Shown here piece by piece: positions 43,820-52,751 of a stretch of DNA of 64,000 nt. A program made the position numbers and the translations under genes. The notes beneath the pieces were generated by a model. That model worked only from the letters and a program-made list of their open reading frames with translations. It was not told where the DNA came from and searched no databases. Numbering within the stretch: position 1 is the stretch's first letter; each line of letters opens with the position of its first letter. The stretch is taken from contig NZ_FWYE01000003.1 of NCBI RefSeq assembly GCF_900176435.1, positions 124,001 to 188,000 on the forward strand, written 5' to 3'. This DNA comes from Picrophilus oshimae DSM 9789 (GTDB lineage Archaea > Thermoplasmatota > Thermoplasmata > Thermoplasmatales > Thermoplasmataceae).

Positions 43820-45303
43820 ATATGAACCCAAAATTACTGTATTTTATATCAATAATCGCAATAATACTTTATTTATATTTTTTAATAATATCATTGATTA
43901 AGTTTGATGAAACATATATCGAAAAATTTCTCAGTCTTCTGCTTATAATTATAAATGCCTTTTTTATAATACATTCAATAGAATATCTTCATTATTACAT
44001 AAATGCAAGGACATTCTATGAAAAAAGCACCTATAAATATTTTAATACATACTTTAATTTTGAAACTGCAGTATTTATAGCAAGCTATAATGAATCAGAA
44101 ACCGTTCTTGAAGACACATTAATAGCCTGCATTAACATGTCAAAACAGGCAAATGGTATTGTATATGTTCTTGATGATTCAACAGATATTAAAAAGGCAA
44201 AAGCAATAAAGGATCTATGCATGAGATACAGTGTAAATTATATACATAGAGATAATCGAAGGGGATACAAGGCAGGGGCATTGAACGACGCATTGAAATT
44301 TATAAATACAAAATATTTTGCAGTATTCGATGCGGATCAAAGGCCGATGGAGAATTTTTTGAATGAACTGATACCAGTTCTTGAGGATGATGAGAACATT
44401 GCATTGATACAGGTGCCACAGATATATGATAATAATAACACACCTGTTGCAAGAGGCGCAAATGACATACAGATGGTATTTTATACTTTTATAACAGAGG
44501 GAAAAAGCCTTGAAAACAGCATGTTTTCATGCGGTTCAAATGTAATATACAGGACAGAATCGATAAAAAGCATTGGCGGCTTTGTTGAAACAAATATAAC
44601 AGAGGACATGGCCACAACAATAAAACTCCATGAACGTGGATATAAAACAATATATTATAATCTGCCACTGGTAAGAGGTGAGGCCCCTGAAACATTGAAT
44701 GCGTATTTTATACAGCAGTCAAGGTGGTCCCAGGGCTCTATATCCCTTTTTTATGGTATTTTAAAAAGTATTTTTTCAAGGAACGGAATGAATTACAGGC
44801 AGAAAATAGGGTATTTTGTAACAACCTCCTGGTATTTTATAGGCGTTGTTAATATAATAATGCTCTTGTTTCCATTGCTTTTTATATTTTTTAATGTTAT
44901 TTCTTTAATAACACCGGAAATATACATATTTGTGCTCGCATTTTATATAATATTTGAATTCTTTGTCTTCACCGCAACGGTATATGAAAAAACAAAATCG
45001 ATAATACCTGTGCTGAGAAATATATCATTAACCTTTATAACATCACCAGTATTTGTAAAATCTGCCTTTTATGCATTTATTAATAAAAGGACTTCATTTA
45101 AGGTCACGCCCAAAGGAGATTCATCGAAAATACCGTTTTCAGGATTAAAGGCACAATATGCAATAATGTTTATAAGCGCCGCGGGATTTGCATACGCCAT
45201 TTACAGATATATAATATCAGGAAACATGGAATTCATTTTCAATGGTGCATTTATGCTGTACTTTTTATTATTATCCATGTCCATTTTTTATTATAATAGA
45301 TGA
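43816..45303 (+). CDS. Membrane GT2 glycosyltransferase, cellulose-synthase-like
   Basis: This is a 495-residue polytopic enzyme. Two N-terminal membrane segments (about residues 6-26 and 38-58) precede the catalytic domain with I-A-S-Y-N-E-S-E (residues 88-95), D-D at 120-121, D-A-D at 172-174, T-E-D at 262-264 and Q-Q-S-R-W at 300-304, the D, DxD, D and QxxRW motifs of processive family 2 transferases. Four to five membrane segments follow. No PilZ domain is present. It likely makes and exports a beta-linked polysaccharide or glycolipid. It is translated with the KaiC-like gene. Confidence 0.9.
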   Translation: MNMNPKLLYFISIIAIILYLYFLIISLIKFDETYIEKFLSLLLIIINAFFIIHSIEYLHYYINARTFYEKSTYKYFNTYFNFETAVFIASYNESETVLEDTLIACINMSKQANGIVYVLDDSTDIKKAKAIKDLCMRYSVNYIHRDNRRGYKAGALNDALKFINTKYFAVFDADQRPMENFLNELIPVLEDDENIALIQVPQIYDNNNTPVARGANDIQMVFYTFITEGKSLENSMFSCGSNVIYRTESIKSIGGFVETNITEDMATTIKLHERGYKTIYYNLPLVRGEAPETLNAYFIQQSRWSQGSISLFYGILKSIFSRNGMNYRQKIGYFVTTSWYFIGVVNIIMLLFPLLFIFFNVISLITPEIYIFVLAFYIIFEFFVFTATVYEKTKSIIPVLRNISLTFITSPVFVKSAFYAFINKRTSFKVTPKGDSSKIPFSGLKAQYAIMFISAAGFAYAIYRYIISGNMEFIFNGAFMLYFLLLSMSIFYYNR

Positions 45304-45365
45304 TAAATTAATATTTTTATACATATTTTAATAATAAATAAATATTAATAAATGCTAATCAATCA

Positions 45366-46565
45366 ATGTTGACCGGAGATAAAACAAGATTTGCAGGCAT
45401 GCTTAAGGGCAGAAAAATTGTTGTTGCAACATCGGCAAGCATATCAATATACAGGGTGCCTGACCTTGTAAGGGATTTAAGAAGGGAGGGGGCCGATGTA
45501 AAGGTTGCAATGAGCGATGCATCGCAAAAGATGGTGAGTCCGGAGGTTATGAAATGGGCCTCAGGTCATGATGTTGTAACAGATATTACCGGAAATATAG
45601 AGCATATTACACTCTTTGATAGCGATACATTATTACTTCTTGCACCGGCAACTTACGATACAATAGGTAAGATGGCATCTGGCATAGCAGATAACATACC
45701 ATCACTCTTCTTTTCATACGCATTAAAGGCCACCGGGCATATAGTCATAGTTCCGGCAATGCACAGAAACATGATGGAAAACAGAATAAATCTGGAAAAT
45801 ATTGAAAAGCTTAAAAACCTCGGCTGTTTAATTGTTGAACCCGAGTACGATGAGGAAAAGGCAAAGATTGCGGACAATGACAGGATCATTGATTATGTAT
45901 GCCGCTCATTCTACGGGGAAAAATTAAAAAATAAAAATATACTAATAATAGGTGGAAGATCAGAGCTTTCAATAGATCCTGTTCGATTTATATCAAACAG
46001 ATCAACCGGATACACAGGATACTGGCTTGCCAGAATGGCATTCCGGCTTGGGGCGGATCAAATAGTCTATGTCGGCAACTCCAATTACAGAATGCCGAAC
46101 TATGTTAACTTTATACAAAGAACGAATCTAAGGGAGATCATTATTGAGGTTAATACCGTTATAAACGTTTACAAATTTGATATAATTGTAATGTGCATGG
46201 CCGTACTTGACTTTGATATAAAGGAGGAAAAGGAAAAGATAACAAGCAGTGAAAAACATGTAATAGAGCTTGAGCCCAGGAACAAGCTAAGGAACAGAAT
46301 AAGGCAGATGTCGCCGTCATCCATTCTTGTGCTCTTTGAACTTGAGGGCGATCTTAAATACAATGATGAAAAATTTAAGGATTCAAGGCCTGATATGGTT
46401 ATAGTGAATTCATATAAAAACAGCGCCTTTGGTGAGTCATCCCAGGAATATATAATAGTTTCAGGTAATAATAAGGAAAATATAAATGCTGAAAAGAGCC
46501 TTTTATCAAGAATAATACTTGAAAGGGCATCATCAATTAACAAAAGTTCCGATTTTATTCTATAA
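45366..46565 (+). CDS. coaBC: Coenzyme A biosynthesis bifunctional protein CoaBC
   Basis: This 399-residue protein combines phosphopantothenoylcysteine decarboxylase (CoaC, residues 1-180) and synthetase (CoaB, about 190-395). The CoaC half has T-S-A-S-I-S-I-Y-R, P-A-T-Y-D-T-I-G-K-M, G-I-A-D-N and P-A-M-H. The usual bacterial P-A-S-A-N-T and the Cys-containing clamp motif are not seen in standard form. The CoaB half has I-I-G-G-R-S-E-L-S-I-D-P-V-R-F-I-S-N-R-S-T-G-Y. It makes 4'-phosphopantetheine. The 3' end overlaps the convergent hydrolase gene by 11 bases. Confidence 0.9.
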   Translation: MLTGDKTRFAGMLKGRKIVVATSASISIYRVPDLVRDLRREGADVKVAMSDASQKMVSPEVMKWASGHDVVTDITGNIEHITLFDSDTLLLLAPATYDTIGKMASGIADNIPSLFFSYALKATGHIVIVPAMHRNMMENRINLENIEKLKNLGCLIVEPEYDEEKAKIADNDRIIDYVCRSFYGEKLKNKNILIIGGRSELSIDPVRFISNRSTGYTGYWLARMAFRLGADQIVYVGNSNYRMPNYVNFIQRTNLREIIIEVNTVINVYKFDIIVMCMAVLDFDIKEEKEKITSSEKHVIELEPRNKLRNRIRQMSPSSILVLFELEGDLKYNDEKFKDSRPDMVIVNSYKNSAFGESSQEYIIVSGNNKENINAEKSLLSRIILERASSINKSSDFIL

Positions 46566-47250
46566 TTTTATTTATTATTGATGAAACCTCCTCTGGATTG
46601 CTTATCTGTGGTGTATGTCCAGAGTCAAGTACATGCATCTCACTGTTTCTTATATAATTTTTATATTCATATCCCTTTGAAATGGGTATCGTATTATCGT
46701 TTTTACCCCAGATTATGATTGTTTTGCAGCTCAGCCTCTTTAAATCATTTAGGTTTATCTTCTCGGATGGCCTTCCGTTGTTTTCAGCTATTTTTATTAA
46801 TGCATCCCTGTTTTTGTAATTTCTAACCTTCATTATTTCATCGACAACCTCATTTACCATGCCATCCTCGGCAAACGTCCTGTTTGTTCCTGCGCTGTCA
46901 ATTAAAATCAGTGCCTCCGGCTCATTTATATTAAGTGCATAGTCAAGGGCAATCCAGCCACCATATGAGTTGCCACCAATTATTATTTTATCAAGATTTA
47001 ATGATTTTATCATATCGTTTATTGCAAGTGCCTGCTGATGAATTGTGTAATCTATATCAGGCTTGTCAGAATGGCCATGGCCAAGAAGGTCAGGGAATAT
47101 CACCTTGAAATTCTCATTAAGGTATGGCTCAATTCTTAGAAACGTGTTTCCGGTGCCGCCAAAACCATGCATTAAGATCAATGGTATTTTGCCATCCCTT
47201 ATTAAATATGATATTCTTCCAAACCTTGTTTCAGAATAATTCCTTATCAT
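46555..47250 (-). CDS. Alpha/beta-hydrolase
   Basis: This is a 231-residue soluble hydrolase. The oxyanion segment is L-M-H-G-F-G-G-T-G, the nucleophile elbow is G-G-N-S-Y-G-G (about residues 92-98), the acid is probably in W-G-K-N-D and the His in D-S-G-H-T-P near the C-terminus. The F-P-D-L-L-G-H-G-H-S-D-K-P segment is typical of the epoxide hydrolase/haloperoxidase-like branch. It is the third gene after HMG-CoA reductase and the TPR gene, coupled by ATGA. The substrate is unknown. Confidence 0.85.
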   Translation of the reverse strand: MIRNYSETRFGRISYLIRDGKIPLILMHGFGGTGNTFLRIEPYLNENFKVIFPDLLGHGHSDKPDIDYTIHQQALAINDMIKSLNLDKIIIGGNSYGGWIALDYALNINEPEALILIDSAGTNRTFAEDGMVNEVVDEIMKVRNYKNRDALIKIAENNGRPSEKINLNDLKRLSCKTIIIWGKNDNTIPISKGYEYKNYIRNSEMHVLDSGHTPQISNPEEVSSIINKIIE

Positions 47251-47960
47251 GATTTTGCCCTCTCGGCAATCTTCATTGCCTCATCAAAATTCTCAAGCTC
47301 CATGGCCATATCAGAGGCCGAATCATATATATATGACAGGGATTTTTTAAATTCTGTTCTTTCCTTTTTTGTTTTTATTGTTTCGAGTATTTTATCTATT
47401 TTATCCATTGCCCTGTATGCGGCCTCCATTGCACTGTTTATGTCATTATCCCTTAATATGTTTATTTCACCAAGGGCAGCCTCAAAGTAGTTGTCCCAGT
47501 CATTTGATTTCTCAGAAATTTCCATGACGTTCCTGTATATCTTTAATGCCTCATTATTATCATTTATCGCCTCGGCCTTTGCATTAAGTGCCATGGCCTT
47601 AAGCTGTACATCCTTTATCTCATCCGCTATTCTATATGCATTTTCTATGTATTTTAATGCCTCATCCCTGTTTGAATCAAGATATATATATCCAAGGTTC
47701 ATCAAGTCAAGTATTTTTAATTCCATTTCTCCTGATCTTTCATGCTCTTCAAGGGCCTCTTTTGCATATTTCACAGGATTCTCTATATTTTTATGGTCAA
47801 GTGCAAGGTATGCCTGTGAAAGTTTATAGCAGAGCTCGGCCTTTTCTGAACCTGGCTGCATTATTTTATAAGCCTCGGAGTATTCCCTGATTGCATCCAT
47901 GTACTTTTCTTTATCCATTAGCTTATCACCGTTATTAATATGTGTTTTATAATCATCCAT
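47247..47960 (-). CDS. TPR-repeat protein
   Basis: This 237-residue all-helical protein is rich in Ala, Lys and Glu, with several degenerate tetratricopeptide repeats (for example Y-M-D-A-I-R-E-Y-S-E-A-Y near residue 20, N-L-G-Y-I-Y-L-D-S-N-R-D-E-A-L-K-Y-I-E near 87 and later A-L-K-I-Y-R-N-V-M-E). It probably scaffolds protein-protein contacts. It lies between HMG-CoA reductase and the alpha/beta-hydrolase, and an AGGTGA motif at 47965-47970 sits over the end of the upstream gene. Confidence 0.82.
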   Translation of the reverse strand: MDDYKTHINNGDKLMDKEKYMDAIREYSEAYKIMQPGSEKAELCYKLSQAYLALDHKNIENPVKYAKEALEEHERSGEMELKILDLMNLGYIYLDSNRDEALKYIENAYRIADEIKDVQLKAMALNAKAEAINDNNEALKIYRNVMEISEKSNDWDNYFEAALGEINILRDNDINSAMEAAYRAMDKIDKILETIKTKKERTEFKKSLSYIYDSASDMAMELENFDEAMKIAERAKS

Positions 47961-49193
47961 TTAATCACCTTTTAATATTTCCATTGCCCTGGTTATTGAT
48001 ATTTTATTCTCCCTTATCATTTTATCTGCTATTTTATCTATATCATCACCTGTTGCACCTGCGGCAATGGCCACATTCCTTGCATGGAGCTTCATGTGTC
48101 CTCTCTGTATGCCCTCATCCGCCAGGGCCCTCAGTGCGGCAAAGTTCTGGGACAGACCAACCGATGCCAGGACACATGATAGATCCCTTGCGTTTTCTAC
48201 ATTTAATATCTTCATTGCTATTCTTGAGATCTCTGAGCTCCTTGTTGTTCCACCGACTGTACCTATGGCAACAGGTATCTCTATGCTGCCAACAAGATCC
48301 CCGTTTTCATTTTTATAATATCTGGTCAATGGTTTGTATCCATTCAATGATGCATAGGCATGTGCATTTGCCTCCTGTGCCCTGAAATCGTTGAGTGTCG
48401 CAAGAAGCACGGCATCTATACCGTTCATTATGCCCTTGTTATGTGTTGCTGCCCTGAATACATCATGCTCAGCAAATTTATATGCATATATAATGTTATC
48501 AACAGTTCTCTCCCCTATTAAATCCTTTGGAAAAACGGCCCTTGCATATGCCATTCTCAGCGGGGTTAAATTGCTCATTATTCTTAAAATAACACGTCCC
48601 TTTGTTATCTCCTCTATAAAAGGTGAAACATACTCACACATTGTGTTTATTATATTTGCACCCATGGCCTCCTGGACATCTATTTTTAAATAAATTATCA
48701 TCATGTCATCAAAGATCTTTATTTCAAGATCCTTTGCACCGGCACCAAGGCTTTTTAACGTACTGCTTCTTGTATTTGCCATCTCAAGGATCCTGGCCTT
48801 GTTTTTCATTATATTTATCCTTGCAAGCTCAGGATCATTAATATCAACAATTTGTATCTGGCCATACATCATTGGCTCGCTTGCATATGCAGTGAAGCCA
48901 CCTCCTGCCCTTGCAATCCTTGCACCGTTTGAGCATGCGGCAACAACTGATGGCTCCTCTATTGCCATTGGTATTAGATAATCCCTGCCATTGATAAGAA
49001 AATTTGTGGCAATGCCCATTGGTAAATATATCCTTGAGACAACATTTTCTATAATGTGATCTGCGGTTTCCATTGGCATAACCCAGGATGATAATTTATT
49101 TATATCTTCATCTGTTAAATTTGAAAACTCCATTAATTTTTGAAGCCTTTCGTTTATGCTCATCTTATGGAAATTATGTATATTTGATTCCAT
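47961..49193 (-). CDS. hmgA: HMG-CoA reductase, class II
   Basis: The enzyme reduces HMG-CoA to mevalonate, the committed step toward isoprenoid lipids. The 410-residue protein follows the class II type, as in Pseudomonas mevalonii and Thermoplasma. Key residues appear in A-I-E-E-P-S-V-V-A-A (catalytic Glu), H-N-K-G-I-M-N-G-I-D-A (Lys), D-F-R-A-Q-E-A-N-A-H (Asp) and G-H-M-K-L-H-A-R-N (His, near the C-terminus). Cofactor preference (NADH or NADPH) cannot be read. It is the first gene of the unit with TPR and hydrolase genes. Confidence 0.95.
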   Translation of the reverse strand: MESNIHNFHKMSINERLQKLMEFSNLTDEDINKLSSWVMPMETADHIIENVVSRIYLPMGIATNFLINGRDYLIPMAIEEPSVVAACSNGARIARAGGGFTAYASEPMMYGQIQIVDINDPELARINIMKNKARILEMANTRSSTLKSLGAGAKDLEIKIFDDMMIIYLKIDVQEAMGANIINTMCEYVSPFIEEITKGRVILRIMSNLTPLRMAYARAVFPKDLIGERTVDNIIYAYKFAEHDVFRAATHNKGIMNGIDAVLLATLNDFRAQEANAHAYASLNGYKPLTRYYKNENGDLVGSIEIPVAIGTVGGTTRSSEISRIAMKILNVENARDLSCVLASVGLSQNFAALRALADEGIQRGHMKLHARNVAIAAGATGDDIDKIADKMIRENKISITRAMEILKGD

Positions 49194-49409
49194 TAATTGA
49201 GTATAACATATTTTATTAATAATTTTCTTTTATTATTTTTGTAAATTATCTTTAATAATTAATATAAAGAAGATACTCATATGTTATATCAATACCTGAT
49301 GTTATCTTATAATTAAATGATGCCCTTAGCTTCCGAGAACGTTGAAATTTTTATGATAATTGCAATTAAAATATTTATTAAAGCATTGATTATTTTATTA
49401 TAATATAAA

Positions 49410-49484
49410 CGGGCTCGGTGGGATTTGAACCCACGATCACCGACTTAGAAGGACGGTGCCTTATCCATGCTAGGCCACGAGCCC
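49410..49484 (-). tRNA. tRNA-Arg (anticodon UCU)
   Basis: A 75-nt cloverleaf reads on the minus strand. The acceptor stem is GGGCTCG/CGAGCCC with G as discriminator, the D stem GCCT/AGGC, the T arm GTGGG-TTCAAAT-CCCAC, and the anticodon loop CTTCTAA gives anticodon TCT (Arg, reading AGA). The anticodon stem CCGTC/GTCGG pairs except for a U-U mismatch at positions 30 and 40. There is no intron and CCA is not encoded. Acceptor, D and T stems are perfect, so the gene call is secure. Confidence 0.95.
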
Positions 49485-49496
49485 AGTTCGTAATGT

Positions 49497-49508
49497 TATA
49501 TATAAATT
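49497..49508 (-). promoter_or_regulatory. TATA box of tRNA-Arg
   Basis: On the minus strand, AATTTATATATA ends about 13 bases before the 5' end of the tRNA at 49484, with its centre about 18-20 bases away. This is compatible with archaeal tRNA promoters, in which transcription begins a few bases before the mature end. Confidence 0.4.
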
Positions 49509-49522
49509 TAAGAGTTTCGATG

Positions 49523-50728
49523 CTATCTGCTTGCTATTTTTATTGTGTTCACTTTTCTTTTACTGTAATAGAACATTGAATTTATTGCAATGTAGGAAAG
49601 GCCGGTTATTAAGGTGCCAATACCAAAGATTATCCAGAATATTGATGCATCCGAATAAAAGTATGACAGAACGTAAAGCCCAATAATTGATCCTGAAAGT
49701 GAGCCAAAGCTTGTTATTAAATTGTATATTCCTATGTATGTACCCCTCAAATTTGATGGTGCTATCAATGTGATTATTGTCTGTGTTGTTGGTGCAACAA
49801 AATCCTCGCCTATTGTCATTACAGACATTGATATTAAGAAGAATTCAAGGTCATGTCCAAAGGCCAGTATTATATATCCTATAAAATAAAATACAACCCC
49901 TATTGATCTGCCTATAACAGGGCTCATCCTGTTTAATATATTATATATTGGATACTGAAAAATAACAACAAGCAGGCCATTTACGGCATATATATATGCA
50001 AGATAAAGTATTGGCAATTTCTCTATATCAAATGCGAACAGTGTTAATGAAGCGCCCCTCTGTCTTAAAAACAGCATAAGAACTATGCCAATTATTGAAA
50101 ATATTAAAAAGAATCTGTCATTGAAGAGATGGCTTAGCTTTTTCGCATATATTTTCTCCTTTATTGGTATGTATGTTTCCTTAACGTTGAAGTAAAGTAT
50201 TATTATTTCAATAAATGTTGCTATTCCGGCAAGCAAGAATATGTATCCGAAATTGTATGTTGCAAGCACAGCACCTGCTATTGGGCCTATGGCCGCACCG
50301 GCGTTTGCAAGAACCCTGACTATGGTATAACCTGATAATCTCTGTGATTCTGATGTTATATCTGCTATTGCTGCCTCGATGGCCGGATATTGAAGTGCAT
50401 TTACTATTATTGTCATTTCAAACAGTGCTATTAATATTATATATGATAAATTATAATAAACAGTTAAAAACATCAATATGTAAAGGAAACCGGCCGGTAT
50501 CGGTATAAATATAAGAAAGAATCTTCTGCCTATTTTATCAGTCATTGCGCCAGAGTAATACTGAACAAGGGACATTAAAAACGTTGAAAAACCGAGTATT
50601 ATGCCTGTTAAAATAAATGATAAATGGTATATAAAAACGAATATCAATGGAAGAAATATAAACGACGAAACACGACCTGTAGTTCTTATCAGCCTTGTGA
50701 GGCCTAGATACCATACCCTTTTATCCAT
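49523..50728 (-). CDS. MFS transporter (second of a coupled pair)
   Basis: This 12-segment major facilitator of about 401 residues has loop 2-3 motif A-M-T-D-K-I-G-R-R (about residues 64-72), and motif C-like G-A-A-I-G-P-I-A-G in segment 5. It resembles multidrug-efflux-type carriers. ATG at 50728 overlaps the stop of the preceding MFS gene; a GTG one codon upstream is also possible. The two carriers have different sequences, so they may form a heteromer or transport related substrates. Confidence 0.88.
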   Translation of the reverse strand: MDKRVWYLGLTRLIRTTGRVSSFIFLPLIFVFIYHLSFILTGIILGFSTFLMSLVQYYSGAMTDKIGRRFFLIFIPIPAGFLYILMFLTVYYNLSYIILIALFEMTIIVNALQYPAIEAAIADITSESQRLSGYTIVRVLANAGAAIGPIAGAVLATYNFGYIFLLAGIATFIEIIILYFNVKETYIPIKEKIYAKKLSHLFNDRFFLIFSIIGIVLMLFLRQRGASLTLFAFDIEKLPILYLAYIYAVNGLLVVIFQYPIYNILNRMSPVIGRSIGVVFYFIGYIILAFGHDLEFFLISMSVMTIGEDFVAPTTQTIITLIAPSNLRGTYIGIYNLITSFGSLSGSIIGLYVLSYFYSDASIFWIIFGIGTLITGLSYIAINSMFYYSKRKVNTIKIASR

Positions 50729-51960
50729 CACTTTGCATCAACATCCCTTTTTGTGAAGATCCTTCCCTTATAGTATGATTTCAATAAATCATAGTAAACT
50801 ATGCCTCCAATAGCCTGTATTATGCCGCCTATTATCAAAGGCAGGCCCAGAGAGTAATCCATTAAATAGCCAGAAAGACCTGTTGTAAGTTGCGCACTCC
50901 TGTTTGAAACTCCCTGTATGCTTGTTCCCGTGCCATAATCCTCCCTGTTTATTCCACGCACATTTATGGCACCACGCATTGGTGAGCCAATACCGGCTAT
51001 TCCCATTCTTATTATATATAATGCCGATGCAATAATTAAATACGGCGTAAAGGCAAGTATAACAAAGAACGCTCCCTGAATAACATGGGCAACGGACGCT
51101 ATGAATAACGAGTTCACCCTGCCGTTTATGTACCTGCCAGATACAAATGAGCCAATGGCAGTGCTTGCATATGCAACAGTGTATATATCACCGACATAAG
51201 ATGGCCCTATGTGAAAGCTTAACTCAAACCAGAGTGGCAGAAGTGGCATCATTATTCCTATCGCTGCTGCATTTATTGTATTCGGCGCTATGATCTTTAA
51301 TAAATATTTAAAGCTCTCCTTTTTCATCATCCTTGTTGTCTTCTTTGGTCTTCTAAATTCCTTTAGCATTGCAAGGGAAATCACAGATACAAGAACAAGT
51401 GCAAATGAAACGTAGAAGAATATGTGATAAAACTCAATTATATTCACATAGCTTTTGAATATTATATATGATCCAAGCATAAGGCCACTAAATATTGAAA
51501 AGAATGATGCAGTTGCATTCAAAAGAGACAGTCTCTGAACCCTTAAATTGTCAACATCATAGCTGCTTGCAACGTATGCCGTCATTCCAGGGGAAAAGGC
51601 TCCACGCATTCCGCCAGCACCGCCTGTTATTCCGGCTATAATTGCACCCAGGGCTATTAAATATATATTTGTTGAAACAGCCAGTATCAGCATTCCTACA
51701 AGAGGAAATAATTCTCCTATGAATAGTACCCTTGAATAACCTATACGATCACCGGCCGTTCCAAGGAAAAATGTTAAAAAGACATTGAAGATTGTTATTG
51801 GGACATATAATAGACCTATAAAGGTAACCGGATAATGAAGCGCATGAAGGTACAGCGATAATGATAAAGTAACGAATATCAGTGAAACGGATCTGGCCGC
51901 CCTTGATATTAAGAGGAATTTAAATGATCTGTCTACCTCATCGTAGGAATCGGTGAACAT
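50728..51960 (-). CDS. MFS transporter (first of a coupled pair)
   Basis: This is a 410-residue, 12-segment major facilitator protein. The loop 2-3 motif is G-T-A-G-D-R-I-G-Y-S-R (about residues 66-76), and a Gly-rich segment I-T-G-G-A-G-G-M-R-G-A-F lies in loop 4. It is translationally coupled to the next MFS gene by overlapping stop and start codons. The substrate is unknown; paired efflux or metabolite uptake are both possible. Confidence 0.88.
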   Translation of the reverse strand: MFTDSYDEVDRSFKFLLISRAARSVSLIFVTLSLSLYLHALHYPVTFIGLLYVPITIFNVFLTFFLGTAGDRIGYSRVLFIGELFPLVGMLILAVSTNIYLIALGAIIAGITGGAGGMRGAFSPGMTAYVASSYDVDNLRVQRLSLLNATASFFSIFSGLMLGSYIIFKSYVNIIEFYHIFFYVSFALVLVSVISLAMLKEFRRPKKTTRMMKKESFKYLLKIIAPNTINAAAIGIMMPLLPLWFELSFHIGPSYVGDIYTVAYASTAIGSFVSGRYINGRVNSLFIASVAHVIQGAFFVILAFTPYLIIASALYIIRMGIAGIGSPMRGAINVRGINREDYGTGTSIQGVSNRSAQLTTGLSGYLMDYSLGLPLIIGGIIQAIGGIVYYDLLKSYYKGRIFTKRDVDAK

Positions 51961-51988
51961 ATATAGATATTATTTACTACTATATTAT

Positions 51989-52642
51989 TTATTTGTTTAA
52001 AGTCTTCCTGGGTTTTATCGCAAGGTAATAGTAAACAATGATTATTGCCGCTATAAAGGCTATTATTGCAATGTATGTTAAATTATTAAAGAATCCAAGA
52101 ATGGTCTCCCATCTTGATCCAAGCAGTATTCCAAGGTATATTAATATCGAATCCCAGACAAGATCCCCTGCGATAGTATATAATGAAAACTGACCCAAAT
52201 CCATGTTTGCTATTCCTGCAGGTATAGATATAAATGTTCTGAAAACAGGTAAAAACCTGGTTGTGAAAACTGACAGCTTGCCATATTTTTCAAACCAGAT
52301 CTTGGATTTATCTATTGTATCCCTATTCAACATTAGGTACCTTCCGTATTTTATTATAAATGGATCGCCGCCATACCTTCCTATTGCATATGCTATGAGG
52401 GCCCCTGTTAAATTGCCGACAGTGCCAACTATTAATAATATTATAATAGAAGCGTATCTATTAAAAGGATCAAGCATGCCATAGTATGCCAGGTAGCCAG
52501 AAAATGGCATGACAACCTCTGATGGAACCGGCAATAACATGCCTTCAAGGAGCATCAAAAAGAAGACTCCCGGATATCCAAGCTTTATTATTATATACTC
52601 AACGAAGTGAATAATTGCTACTATTATGTTGCCTATGCTCAT
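51989..52642 (-). CDS. DedA-family membrane protein
   Basis: This is a 217-residue protein of the DedA/SNARE-associated superfamily. Diagnostic elements are E-G-M-L-L-P-V-P-S-E-V-V-M-P-F-S-G near residue 34 and F-T-R-F-L-P-V-F-R-T-F-I-S-I-P-A-G-I-A near residue 125, with G-R-Y-G-G between. DedA proteins are linked to membrane homeostasis and lipid-carrier flipping in bacteria. It probably acts in the cytoplasmic membrane of this organism; the archaeal substrate is unknown. Confidence 0.92.
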   Translation of the reverse strand: MSIGNIIVAIIHFVEYIIIKLGYPGVFFLMLLEGMLLPVPSEVVMPFSGYLAYYGMLDPFNRYASIIILLIVGTVGNLTGALIAYAIGRYGGDPFIIKYGRYLMLNRDTIDKSKIWFEKYGKLSVFTTRFLPVFRTFISIPAGIANMDLGQFSLYTIAGDLVWDSILIYLGILLGSRWETILGFFNNLTYIAIIAFIAAIIIVYYYLAIKPRKTLNK

Positions 52643-52751
52643 TTAAAAATGAAATTTAAATTATGTATATAACCATATTTAATTATTTTACAATGATTAA
52701 TAATTTTTGGCTTCGTGGTAAATTTAATATTCATGTCATCTTTATATTATC

